The position numbers and the translations under genes are program-made. DNA of 7,107 nt, taken from assembly GCA_025351675.1 (NCBI GenBank), contig JANXVK010000463.1, positions 1-7,107 on the forward strand, given 5' to 3'. The notes beneath the pieces are model-generated. The model was given only the letters and a program-made list of their open reading frames with translations. It was not told the DNA's origin and did no database searches. This DNA comes from Rhizobacter sp. (GTDB taxonomy: Bacteria > Pseudomonadota > Gammaproteobacteria > Burkholderiales > Burkholderiaceae_C). This document shows, one piece after another, positions 1 through 6,426 of the stretch. Numbering within the stretch: position 1 is the first letter of the stretch; each line of letters begins with the position of its first letter.

Positions 1-881
1 GCCACACCGCGATGCTGCTCGCTGCGGCCAAGCACCTGTCCAGGCACCGCAACTACGACGGCACCGTGTACCTGGTCTTCCAGCCGGCCGAAGAAGGCGG
101 CGGCGGTGCACGGGAGATGATCAAGGACGGCCTGTTCGAGAAGTTCCCGATGGAGGCCGTGTTTGGCGCCCACAACTGGCCGGGCATGGCGGTCGGCCAG
201 TTCGCGTTGAAAAACGGCCCGGCGTTCGCGAGCAGCAACGAGTTCAAGATCACGATCCACGGCAAGGGCGCGCACGCGGCGATGCCGCACAACGGCGTCG
301 ATCCGGTGCCGGTCGCATGCCAGCTGGTGCAGGCGTTCCAGACCATCATCACGCGCAACAAGCGGCCGATCGACGCCGGCGTGATCTCGGTGACGATGAT
401 CCACACCGGCGAAGCGACCAACGTGGTGCCCGACAGCTGCGAGATTCAGGGCACGGTGCGCACCTTCACGCTCGAGGTGCTCGACCTGATCGAGCGGCGC
501 ATGAAAGAGATCACCGAGCACACCTGCGCGGCGTTCGAGACCACGGTCGACTTCCACTTCAAGCGCAACTACCCGCCGACTATCAACCACCCGGCCGAGA
601 CCGAGTTCACGCGCAAGGTGATGGGCGAATTGGTCGGACCCGAGAACGTGCAGGAGTTCGAGCCGACGATGGGCGCCGAAGACTTCAGCTTCTTCCTGCT
701 CGAGAAGCCCGGCTGCTACTTCCTGATCGGCAACGGCGACGGCAGCCACCGCGAAGGCGGCCACGGCATGGGCCCGTGCATGCTGCACAACCCGAGCTAC
801 GATTTCAACGACGACCTGATCCCGCTCGGCGCGACCCTCTGGGTCAACATGGCCGAAAAGTGGTTGAACACGGCGCGCTGA
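1..881 (+). CDS. M20-family amidohydrolase (hippurate hydrolase / aminoacylase type), 3' part
   Basis: Partial gene: the frame is already open at base 3 (HTAMLL...), so roughly the first 110 residues lie outside the window. The opening His-Thr-Ala is the end of the Cys-Gly-His-Asp-x-His-x-Ala metal motif of M20D peptidases; the Cys and His ligands themselves are upstream. Visible in order are QPAEEGGGGA (Glu pair at 90-95, catalytic base plus metal ligand), GAHNWPG (His at 171-173, metal ligand), the dimerisation-domain sequence HGKGAHAAMPHNG (from about 258), GTVRTF, a GAEDFSFF stretch, and HNPSYDFND with the last metal His at 786-788. The family hydrolyses N-acyl amino acids such as hippurate, or related amides, with two divalent metal ions in the cytoplasm. 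The exact substrate is not readable. It ends in TGA, four bases before the next gene, which suggests one transcript. Family call is firm; hippurate specificity is not. Confidence 0.95.
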   Translation, partial: HTAMLLAAAKHLSRHRNYDGTVYLVFQPAEEGGGGAREMIKDGLFEKFPMEAVFGAHNWPGMAVGQFALKNGPAFASSNEFKITIHGKGAHAAMPHNGVDPVPVACQLVQAFQTIITRNKRPIDAGVISVTMIHTGEATNVVPDSCEIQGTVRTFTLEVLDLIERRMKEITEHTCAAFETTVDFHFKRNYPPTINHPAETEFTRKVMGELVGPENVQEFEPTMGAEDFSFFLLEKPGCYFLIGNGDGSHREGGHGMGPCMLHNPSYDFNDDLIPLGATLWVNMAEKWLNTAR

Positions 882-885
882 CCGC

Positions 886-1980
886 ATGAGCACCGCACCG
901 ATCAGCCAGAACTTCTCCCAGACCTACAAGGAAGCGCGCGGCAAGTTCCTCGCCGCGGCCGACGCCGCGCGCCTTGACGTCCACAGCCACCAGCACCCGA
1001 TGCTGGGTCGCGACGGTGAACTGCTGGCGATGGATGTGGTGCGCGATGGCCCCGCCGACGCGGCCTCGCTGCTGATCGTCACCAGCGCCTGCCACGGCGT
1101 CGAAGGCTTCTGCGGCTCGGGCGTGCAGACCACGCTGCTGCAAGACAAGTCGTGGCGCGAAGCCGCCGCCGATGCGCGCGTGGCGGTGCTCTACATCCAT
1201 GCGCTGAACCCCTACGGCTTCTCGTGGTGGCGCCGCACGACGCAAGAGAACGTCGACCTGAACCGCAACTTCCACGATTTCAGTCAGCCGCTGCCGCGCA
1301 ACGCTGCCTACGACGCGCTCGCAAGCGCGATCGTGCCGGCGAGCTGGCCGCCATCGGAAGACAACGATGCGGTGCTGCACGCCTACGGGAAAGCGCACGG
1401 CATGGCCAAGCTGCAGGAGGCTATTTCGGGCGGGCAGTACGGCCACCCCGAAGGCATCTTCTACGGCGGGCGCAACCCGACCTGGAGCCACCTCACCCTG
1501 CGCCGTTTGCTGCAGCAGCACGCCACGCACTGCGCGCAGCTCGGCTGGATCGACCTGCACACCGGCCTCGGGCCGAGCGGCGTGGGCGAGCGCATCTTCG
1601 CCTGCCGCGACGATGCCGCGGCGCTGCAGCGCGCCCGGGCGTGGTGGGGCGACAAGGTCACCAGCATCTACGACGGCAGTTCCACGTCGGCGCCGCTGAA
1701 AGGCCTGATGTGGTTGGCCGCTTACCATGAAGCGCCGCAGGCCGAGTACACCGGCATCGCCCTCGAATACGGCACCTTGCCGATCATGGACATGATCGCC
1801 GCGCTGCGTGCCGATCAATGGATCCAGAACCACCCCGATGCGCCCGCCGCGCAGCGCCAGCTGATCAAGCAGCAGACACGCGACGCCTTCTACACCGACA
1901 CCGACGTGTGGAAGCGGCAGATCATCGAGCAGGCCCTTGACGCCGCGCACGGCGCGGTGCGCGGGCTCTCGGTGCGCTGA
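886..1980 (+). CDS. DUF2817 family protein, M14-like zinc carboxypeptidase/deacylase
   Basis: A 364-residue protein, the usual size for DUF2817, a family related to M14 zinc carboxypeptidases and succinylglutamate desuccinylase/aspartoacylase. The fold's key residues are all present: SACHGVEG (His70 and Glu73, predicted zinc ligands), NPYGFSWWRR followed by ENVDLNRNF (residues 108-129, substrate-binding Asn/Arg region), IDLHTGLGPSG (His225, third zinc ligand) and ALEYGT (Glu294, likely general base). No signal peptide or membrane segment is seen, so it is probably cytoplasmic. The ATG at 886 follows the M20 stop by four bases and has no clear Shine-Dalgarno sequence, which fits coupled translation. 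Known: the family is annotated mostly as unknown function. Inferred: an active metallohydrolase on peptides or acyl amino acids, working alongside the upstream M20 enzyme. Its substrate is unknown. Confidence 0.93.
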   Translation: MSTAPISQNFSQTYKEARGKFLAAADAARLDVHSHQHPMLGRDGELLAMDVVRDGPADAASLLIVTSACHGVEGFCGSGVQTTLLQDKSWREAAADARVAVLYIHALNPYGFSWWRRTTQENVDLNRNFHDFSQPLPRNAAYDALASAIVPASWPPSEDNDAVLHAYGKAHGMAKLQEAISGGQYGHPEGIFYGGRNPTWSHLTLRRLLQQHATHCAQLGWIDLHTGLGPSGVGERIFACRDDAAALQRARAWWGDKVTSIYDGSSTSAPLKGLMWLAAYHEAPQAEYTGIALEYGTLPIMDMIAALRADQWIQNHPDAPAAQRQLIKQQTRDAFYTDTDVWKRQIIEQALDAAHGAVRGLSVR

Positions 1981-1987
1981 ACGACCC

Positions 1988-1992
1988 TGGAG
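1988..1992 (+). promoter_or_regulatory. Ribosome binding site of the DUF1272 gene
   Basis: TGGAG lies six bases before the ATG at 1999, within the 18-base gap after the DUF2817 stop. It is the clearest Shine-Dalgarno match in the window and supports the chosen start of the small downstream gene. Confidence 0.65.
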
Positions 1993-1998
1993 TCGACG

Positions 1999-2244
1999 AT
2001 GCTGGCGCTGCGACCGAACTGCGAATGCTGCGACCGCGACCTGCCGAACGATTCCGTCGACGCGCGCATTTGCAGCTTCGAGTGCACTTTCTGCAGCGAC
2101 TGCGCAGACGCCAAGCTGAACGGCATCTGCCCAAACTGCGGCGGTGAGTTGGTGACCCGGCCGCGCCGACCTGCCGATGCGTTGCTGCGGCATCCGGCCT
2201 CGACCGAGCGGGTGCTCAAGCCCGCGGGCTGCGACGCGGCCTGA
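1999..2244 (+). CDS. DUF1272 domain-containing small cysteine-rich protein
   Basis: An 81-residue protein recognised as DUF1272 from its opening LRPNCECCDRDLP, then ICSFECTFCSDC and ICPNCGGELVTRPRRP. Nine cysteines fall within residues 8-47 (Cys8, 10, 11, 25, 29, 32, 35, 44, 47), spaced in CxCC, CxxxCxxCxxC and CxxC groups. This pattern implies binding of one or two zinc ions in a compact treble-clef or ribbon-like fold; metal binding is inferred, not shown. The family is widespread in Proteobacteria and has no established function. The start is set by a TGGAG site six bases upstream. It lies 18 bases after the DUF2817 gene and is probably the last gene of that transcript. It ends tail-to-tail with pgi, three bases apart. 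The tail after residue 55 (arginine- and alanine-rich) looks unstructured. Confidence 0.92.
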   Translation: MLALRPNCECCDRDLPNDSVDARICSFECTFCSDCADAKLNGICPNCGGELVTRPRRPADALLRHPASTERVLKPAGCDAA

Positions 2245-2253
2245 CAGTCAGGC
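2239..2253. repeat. Perfect 15-base palindrome spanning two convergent stop codons
   Basis: GCCTGAC-A-GTCAGGC has seven-base arms around one central base. The TGA of the DUF1272 gene (2242-2244) sits in the left arm and the TGA of pgi (complement of 2248-2250) in the mirror position of the right arm. As RNA it could form a six-pair stem with a CAG loop on either strand. There is no run of T on either side, so it is not a canonical intrinsic terminator. It may still mark the 3' ends of both messages. Confidence 0.6.
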
Positions 2254-3876
2254 GCGCAGCCGCGCCAGCAAGCCCGCGGTCGAGGCATCGAGCCCGCTCG
2301 CATCGCCCGAGCTCAGGCGCGGCAGCAGGTTGGTGGCGAGCGCCTTGCCGAGCTCCACGCCCCACTGGTCAAAACTGTTGATGCCCCACAGCGCGCCGCT
2401 GGTGAACACGCGGTGCTCGCAACAAGCGATCAGCGCGCCAAGCGATCGCGGCGTGAGCCGATCGAGCATCAGCGTGGTGCTCGGGCGGTTGCCGGGGAAG
2501 GTGCGGTGCTTTGCCAGCGTCAGCGGGTCGAGTTGCTGCGACGCGGTCGGCGCCTTTTCGGCCCCGGCCTGCGCGGTCGTCTTGCCCTGCATCAGCGCCT
2601 GCGACTGCGCCAAGCCGTTCGCCAGCAGGATCGTGTGCTGGCGCTCGAGTTGCGCGAGCAGCGGGCCGTGCAGGTCGCTCATGTCGTGTGTCACGTTCTT
2701 CACGAGGATGAACTCGACCGGGATCACGTCGGTGCCTTGGTGCAGCATCTGGAAGTAGGCGTGCTGACCGTTCGTGCCCGGCTCGCCCCAAACCACCGGG
2801 CTGGTCGCGAACGGCACGGCGTTGCCGTCGAGGTCGACCTGCTTGCCATTGCTCTCCATTTCGAGCTGCTGCAGATACGCCGGCAAGCGCTTCAGCCCCT
2901 GGTGGTACGGCGCCACGCAGCGGCTCGTGAAACGGTGGAAGTTGCGGTACCAGACGTCGATCAGCCCGAGCAGCAGCGGCAGGTTCTTCGCCGCCGGCGC
3001 GTGCGCGAAGTGCTGGTCCATCGCGTGTGCGCCGGCCAGCAGCGCACGGAAGTTGTCGGCGCCGATCGCCAGCGCGATCGGCAGCCCGATCGACGACCAC
3101 AGCGAGTAGCGGCCGCCGACCCAGTCCCAGAAGCCGAACGTGGTCTTGATACCGAAGGTCGCGGCGGCCTCAGTGTTGGTCGTGGTCGCGCAGAAGTGAT
3201 TGGCGATATCGGTGCCGCCGTTGGCCTCGAACCAAGCCTTGGCGGCATGCGCGTTGGCCATCGTCTCCTGGGTCGTGAAGGTCTTGCTGGCGATGATGAA
3301 CAGCGTCTCGGCGGGTTTCAACTTGCGCAGCACTGGCGCAATGTCGTGGCCGTCGACGTTCGAGACGAAGTGCAGCGTGAGGCCCGGGTGCGCGAAGGCG
3401 TCGAGCGCCGGCACCACCATCTGCGGCCCGAGGTCGCTGCCGCCGATGCCGATGTTGACGATGTGCCTGATGCCGCTGGTCGCGGTGTCGCGCACGGTCT
3501 CGACATACGCGTACATCGCGTCGAGCACGCCGTGCACGTCGGCACTGAACGGGCCTTTGCCGCGCGGCGCACGCAAGGCCGTGTGCAGCACCGCCCGGCC
3601 TTCGGTGGTGTTGATCGCGTCGCCGCGCAGCATCGCATCGCGACGTGTTTCGACACCGCACTCGCGCGCGAGATCGAGCAGGAACCGGATCGTCGCGGTG
3701 TCGATCCGGTTCTTCGACAGGTCGGCGAAGACCTCGGGCGCCTCGATGCTCAGCGCATCGAAGCGGCCGGCGTCGCGTGCGAACGCATCGCGGAGGTCGA
3801 AGTCACGGCCGTGGGCCTCGAAGTGCCCGGCGAGCGCGCCCCAAGCCTCGGTTTCGTCGCAGCGCGGCGTCTTCAT
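2248..3876 (-). CDS. pgi: Glucose-6-phosphate isomerase
   Basis: Interconverts glucose-6-phosphate and fructose-6-phosphate in the cytoplasm, in glycolysis/gluconeogenesis and feeding the oxidative pentose-phosphate and Entner-Doudoroff routes. The 542 residues are close to E. coli Pgi (549). Visible landmarks are [13 protein letters not shown] (141-153, sugar-phosphate binding), [10 protein letters not shown] (196-205), the first family signature around [14 protein letters not shown] (253-266), MESNGK with catalytic Glu341, [13 protein letters not shown] with catalytic His372, and the second signature [11 protein letters not shown] with catalytic Lys511. The start chosen is the ATG at 3876-3874, which overlaps the tal stop as ATGA. 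The same frame stays open far upstream through tal, but conserved Pgi sequence begins only here. No separate Shine-Dalgarno is evident, so translation is probably coupled to tal. Confidence 0.98.
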   Translation of the reverse strand: MKTPRCDETEAWGALAGHFEAHGRDFDLRDAFARDAGRFDALSIEAPEVFADLSKNRIDTATIRFLLDLARECGVETRRDAMLRGDAINTTEGRAVLHTALRAPRGKGPFSADVHGVLDAMYAYVETVRDTATSGIRHIVNIGIGGSDLGPQMVVPALDAFAHPGLTLHFVSNVDGHDIAPVLRKLKPAETLFIIASKTFTTQETMANAHAAKAWFEANGGTDIANHFCATTTNTEAAATFGIKTTFGFWDWVGGRYSLWSSIGLPIALAIGADNFRALLAGAHAMDQHFAHAPAAKNLPLLLGLIDVWYRNFHRFTSRCVAPYHQGLKRLPAYLQQLEMESNGKQVDLDGNAVPFATSPVVWGEPGTNGQHAYFQMLHQGTDVIPVEFILVKNVTHDMSDLHGPLLAQLERQHTILLANGLAQSQALMQGKTTAQAGAEKAPTASQQLDPLTLAKHRTFPGNRPSTTLMLDRLTPRSLGALIACCEHRVFTSGALWGINSFDQWGVELGKALATNLLPRLSSGDASGLDASTAGLLARLRA

Positions 3877-4823
3877 TTCAGCGACGCGATCATCTTGTCG
3901 AGCTTGCCGGCATCGGCCGCGAAGGTGCGGATGCCCTCGGCGAGCTTGTCGGTCGCCATCGCGTCTTGGTTCAGCGCAAAACGGAAGGTCGACTCGTTGA
4001 ACATCACGGCGTGGATGTCGGCGCCCGCGGCGGCCTTCGGGTCGAGCGCGCGCGGCAGCGGCGCCTCGCTCGCCGTCAGTTCGCCGAGCAGCTCGGGGCT
4101 GATCGTCAGCAGGTCGCAACCAGCCAGCGCCTGGATCTGGCCGATGTTGCGAAAGCTGGCGCCCATGATCTCGGTCTCGATTCCGAACTTCTTGTAGTAG
4201 GTGTAGATCTGCGTCACCGACCTGACACCGGGATCGTTGGGGCCGGCGCTTGCCGCCTCGTCCCACTTCGCGCCGGCGCTCCTCTTGTACCAGTCGTAGA
4301 TGCGGCCGACGAAGGGCGAGATCAGCTTCACGTTCGCCTCGCCGCAGGCGATCGCCTGGCTGAACGAGAACAGCAGCGTCAGGTTGCAGTTGATGCCTTC
4401 GTGCTGCAGCGTGCGCGCGGCCTGGATGCCCTCCCACGTAGACGCGAGCTTGATCAGGATGCGCTCGCGCTGGATGCCGCTGGCCTCGTACAGCGCGATG
4501 ATGCGGTGCGCCTTCGCGATGCTCGCCGCGGTGTCGAACGACAGGCGCGCGTCGACCTCGGTCGAGACCCGCCCCGGCACGATCTTCAGGATCTCGACGC
4601 CGAACGCGACCAGCACCTCGTCGACGATCGCGTCGGTGGGCTCGCTCGGGTGGGCCTTGACGGTCTTCTCGAGCAGCGGCGCGTAGTCGGGCTTCTGCAC
4701 CGCCTTCAGAATCAGCGAGGGGTTCGTGGTCGCGTCGCGCGGCGTGTACTGCGCGAGTTGCTTGAAATCGCCGCTGTCGGCGACCACCGTGGTGAATTGC
4801 TTGAGCTGGTCGAGTTGGTTCAT
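3873..4823 (-). CDS. tal: Transaldolase (TalB type)
   Basis: Transfers a dihydroxyacetone unit from sedoheptulose-7-phosphate to glyceraldehyde-3-phosphate, giving erythrose-4-phosphate and fructose-6-phosphate, in the non-oxidative pentose-phosphate pathway in the cytoplasm. It has 316 residues against 317 for E. coli TalB and aligns along its whole length. The first signature is [10 protein letters not shown] (30-39) and the second [12 protein letters not shown] (121-132) with Schiff-base Lys125. Asp16 and Glu89 match the other E. coli catalytic acids (Asp17, Glu96). [11 protein letters not shown] (147-157), SPFVGRI (169-175) and [10 protein letters not shown] (221-230) are also typical. 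The ATG at 4823-4821 matches the E. coli N-terminus (VVADSGD versus VVADTGD); no strong Shine-Dalgarno precedes it. Its TGA overlaps the pgi start. It is the first gene of a two-gene operon whose product is the Pgi substrate. Confidence 0.98.
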   Translation of the reverse strand: MNQLDQLKQFTTVVADSGDFKQLAQYTPRDATTNPSLILKAVQKPDYAPLLEKTVKAHPSEPTDAIVDEVLVAFGVEILKIVPGRVSTEVDARLSFDTAASIAKAHRIIALYEASGIQRERILIKLASTWEGIQAARTLQHEGINCNLTLLFSFSQAIACGEANVKLISPFVGRIYDWYKRSAGAKWDEAASAGPNDPGVRSVTQIYTYYKKFGIETEIMGASFRNIGQIQALAGCDLLTISPELLGELTASEAPLPRALDPKAAAGADIHAVMFNESTFRFALNQDAMATDKLAEGIRTFAADAGKLDKMIASLK

Positions 4824-4852
4824 GACAAAGGCCGGTGAGGACGACAGCCCCC

Positions 4853-4858
4853 ATTAGA
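4853..4858 (-). promoter_or_regulatory. Candidate -10 element for the tal-pgi operon
   Basis: TCTAAT on the minus strand matches five of six bases of TATAAT in an otherwise GC-rich region and is well placed for a leader of about 20 bases before tal. The expected -35 position reads GC-rich sequence and there is no extended -10 TGn. The call is therefore tentative. Confidence 0.25.
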
Positions 4859-4872
4859 GCGCCAAATGCACA

Positions 4873-4888
4873 CCCCGGGGCACCGGGG
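4873..4888. repeat. Inverted repeat 1 in the tal/cls intergenic region
   Basis: CCCCGG and CCGGGG form perfect six-base arms around a GGCA loop. It is centred about 25 bases upstream of the tal -10 candidate. It may be a protein-binding site or an RNA hairpin, or a chance result in GC-rich sequence. Confidence 0.4.
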
Positions 4889-4898
4889 CAGTACCGCG

Positions 4899-4916
4899 CC
4901 GGGCGTGCCAGCCCGG
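4899..4916. repeat. Inverted repeat 2 in the tal/cls intergenic region
   Basis: CCGGGC and GCCCGG form perfect six-base arms around GTGCCA, ten bases after the first inverted repeat. It abuts the TATCCT element proposed for cls. Flanking bases could add a G-U pair (4898 with 4917). Confidence 0.4.
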
Positions 4917-4943
4917 TATCCTCATGCGGATTCGTCATCCCAC

Positions 4944-4947
4944 AAGG
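4944..4947 (+). promoter_or_regulatory. Ribosome binding site of cls, supporting the GTG start
   Basis: AAGG ends five bases before the GTG at 4953. The match is short but it is the only purine-rich site upstream of a start codon that gives a protein of normal Cls length. Confidence 0.4.
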
Positions 4948-4952
4948 CCCCT

Positions 4953-6413
4953 GTGACGCTGTCCGATCTCGCGAACACACTTTCCAATGCCCAATGGACG
5001 GCCCTGCTCTCGCTGGGCTGGACGCTCTACATCATCGCGTTGTCGGTCTGGATCGTGCTGCAGAAGCGCGCGCCGGTGTCGACGATGAGCTGGATCCTGG
5101 CGCTGGCGCTGGTGCCGGGCGTGGGCTTCCTGATCTACTACTTTCTCGGGCCGCAGCGCATGAAGAAGCAGCGCATCCGGCGCTTGCGCAGCGGCGTGGT
5201 CGCACGCGCGCCGACCGACCTCGACCTGCTCCGCCAGGCCGCGGCATCGGCCCCGCCCGCCTTGCGGGAGCTCGCCGCGCTCGGCATGGCGGCGTGCGGC
5301 CTGCCGGTGTCGAGCGCGACCCGCGTCGACCTGCTCGTGGGCGGCACCGCGACCTTCGATGCGATCTTCGACGCGGTGCGCGCGGCGCGCGACCACGTTC
5401 ACCTCGAGTACTACATCTACGAGCCCGACCAGATCGGCAGCGCGCTGGCCGCACTGCTGATCGAGCGCGCACAAGCCGGCGTGCAAGTGCGCCTGCTGAT
5501 CGACGCGCTCGGCTCGAAGCGCATCGGGCGCAAGTTCCTCGCGCCGCTGCGCGCCGCCGGCGTCGAGGTCGCGCTGTTTCACGAGGCCCGGATCGGCCGC
5601 CGCCTGCGCCCGGTGATCAACTACCGCACGCACCGCAAGATCGTCGTCTGTGACGGCTCGGTCGGCTTCACCGGCGGCGTGAACATCACCGACGCGGAAG
5701 ACCCGCGCACCCGCCCCGACGCGTACCACGACGTGCACCTGCGGGTCGAAGGCGCCGCGGTGCGCTGGCTGGAGACCACGTTCATCGAGGACTGGGCCTA
5801 CGCGACCGGCCGGTCGCCGGGCGAGCTCGACGCCCTGCTCAAGCGCCTGATGCCCGCCCTGCCGGCCGGCGAGATCCCGGTCCAGTTCGTCACCAGTGGG
5901 CCCGATTCGCCGACCGAGGCGATCCACCGCCTGCACGTCGAGGCGATCCACGACGCCTCACAGCGCGCCTGGCTCACCACGCCGTATTTCGTGCCGGGCG
6001 AGCCGGCGCTGATGGCGTTGACAAGTGCGGCGATGCGCGGCGTCGACGTGCGGCTGCTGGTACCCAAGCGCAGCGATTCAGCGATGGTGAGCGCCGCGGC
6101 GCGCTCCTACTTCGACGAGCTGATCCACGCAGGTGTCAAGGTCTGGGAGTACAAGGCGCGCATGCTGCACTCGAAGACGCTCGTCGTCGACGACAACTGC
6201 GCGATGATCGGCACAGCAAACTTCGACAACCGCAGCTTCCGCCTCAACTACGAAGTGATGGCGGTGGTCTACGGCCCCACGCTGGTCGGCCCGCTGGCGG
6301 CGCAGTTCGAGACCGATCTGACGGCCTCGGTGCAGGTCTCGCGCCAACGCAATCGCAGCTTCTGGCAAAAGCTCGGCGAGGCCGTGGCGCGGCTGTTCTC
6401 GCCGCTGCTGTAG
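4953..6413 (+). CDS. cls: Cardiolipin synthase, phospholipase D superfamily
   Basis: Membrane enzyme that condenses two phosphatidylglycerol molecules into cardiolipin plus glycerol. It starts with two hydrophobic segments (about residues 15-36 and 45-65) separated by a QKRAPVSTMSW turn, as in E. coli ClsA. Two PLD domains follow, each with an HxKxxxxD motif: His227/Lys229/Asp234 in THRKIVVCDG, followed by GFTGGVN, and His406/Lys408/Asp413 in LHSKTLVVDD, followed by GTANFDNRS. TTPYFVPGE between them and the C-terminal LFSPLL also match ClsA. I chose the GTG start because it gives 486 residues, the length of E. coli ClsA, begins right before the first membrane segment and has an AAGG site. An in-frame ATG at 4866 would add 29 low-complexity, Pro/His/Ser-rich residues that run through the intergenic inverted repeats. 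Divergent from tal; it ends 13 bases from the converging TPR gene. Confidence 0.96.
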   Translation: MTLSDLANTLSNAQWTALLSLGWTLYIIALSVWIVLQKRAPVSTMSWILALALVPGVGFLIYYFLGPQRMKKQRIRRLRSGVVARAPTDLDLLRQAAASAPPALRELAALGMAACGLPVSSATRVDLLVGGTATFDAIFDAVRAARDHVHLEYYIYEPDQIGSALAALLIERAQAGVQVRLLIDALGSKRIGRKFLAPLRAAGVEVALFHEARIGRRLRPVINYRTHRKIVVCDGSVGFTGGVNITDAEDPRTRPDAYHDVHLRVEGAAVRWLETTFIEDWAYATGRSPGELDALLKRLMPALPAGEIPVQFVTSGPDSPTEAIHRLHVEAIHDASQRAWLTTPYFVPGEPALMALTSAAMRGVDVRLLVPKRSDSAMVSAAARSYFDELIHAGVKVWEYKARMLHSKTLVVDDNCAMIGTANFDNRSFRLNYEVMAVVYGPTLVGPLAAQFETDLTASVQVSRQRNRSFWQKLGEAVARLFSPLL

Positions 6414-6426
6414 GTTCAGGCGCGCA

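Larger units (their letters stand above)
4824..4952. promoter_or_regulatory. Divergent intergenic region between tal and cls
   Basis: These 129 bases separate the divergent tal and cls starts and must hold the promoters of both unless cls is read from further away. On the minus strand TCTAAT (complement of 4853-4858) differs from the -10 consensus at one base and lies 29 bases before the tal ATG, but no TTGACA-like hexamer sits at the proper distance. On the plus strand TATCCT (4917-4922) is a weaker -10 candidate for cls, 30 bases before its GTG, again without a good -35. Two short inverted repeats lie between the candidates. I cannot assign a regulator. Confidence 0.45.

Noticed and set aside
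844..2193. A 449-codon open frame on the minus strand, antisense to DUF2817 and DUF1272.
   Set aside because: Composition is typical of an antisense shadow in high-GC DNA, with no recognisable domain; the plus-strand genes are well supported.
2413..4197. A 594-codon open frame on the plus strand, antisense to pgi and the end of tal.
   Set aside because: It is low-complexity Arg/Val/Ala sequence, the usual mirror frame of GC-rich codons, and it lies opposite two certain genes.
3645..4838. A 397-codon open frame on the plus strand opposite tal.
   Set aside because: Arg-rich shadow frame with no domain; tal on the minus strand is certain.
3877..4980. The pgi frame stays open upstream across the whole of tal, giving an apparent 910-codon ORF.
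   Set aside because: The upstream part is an Arg/Ala-rich shadow of tal in a shifted frame with no family similarity. Real Pgi sequence begins at 3876, and tal is unmistakable in its own frame.
4935..5951. A 338-codon open frame on the minus strand opposite cls.
   Set aside because: Mirror frame of cls with Arg/Ala/Val bias and no motif; cls carries both HKD motifs.
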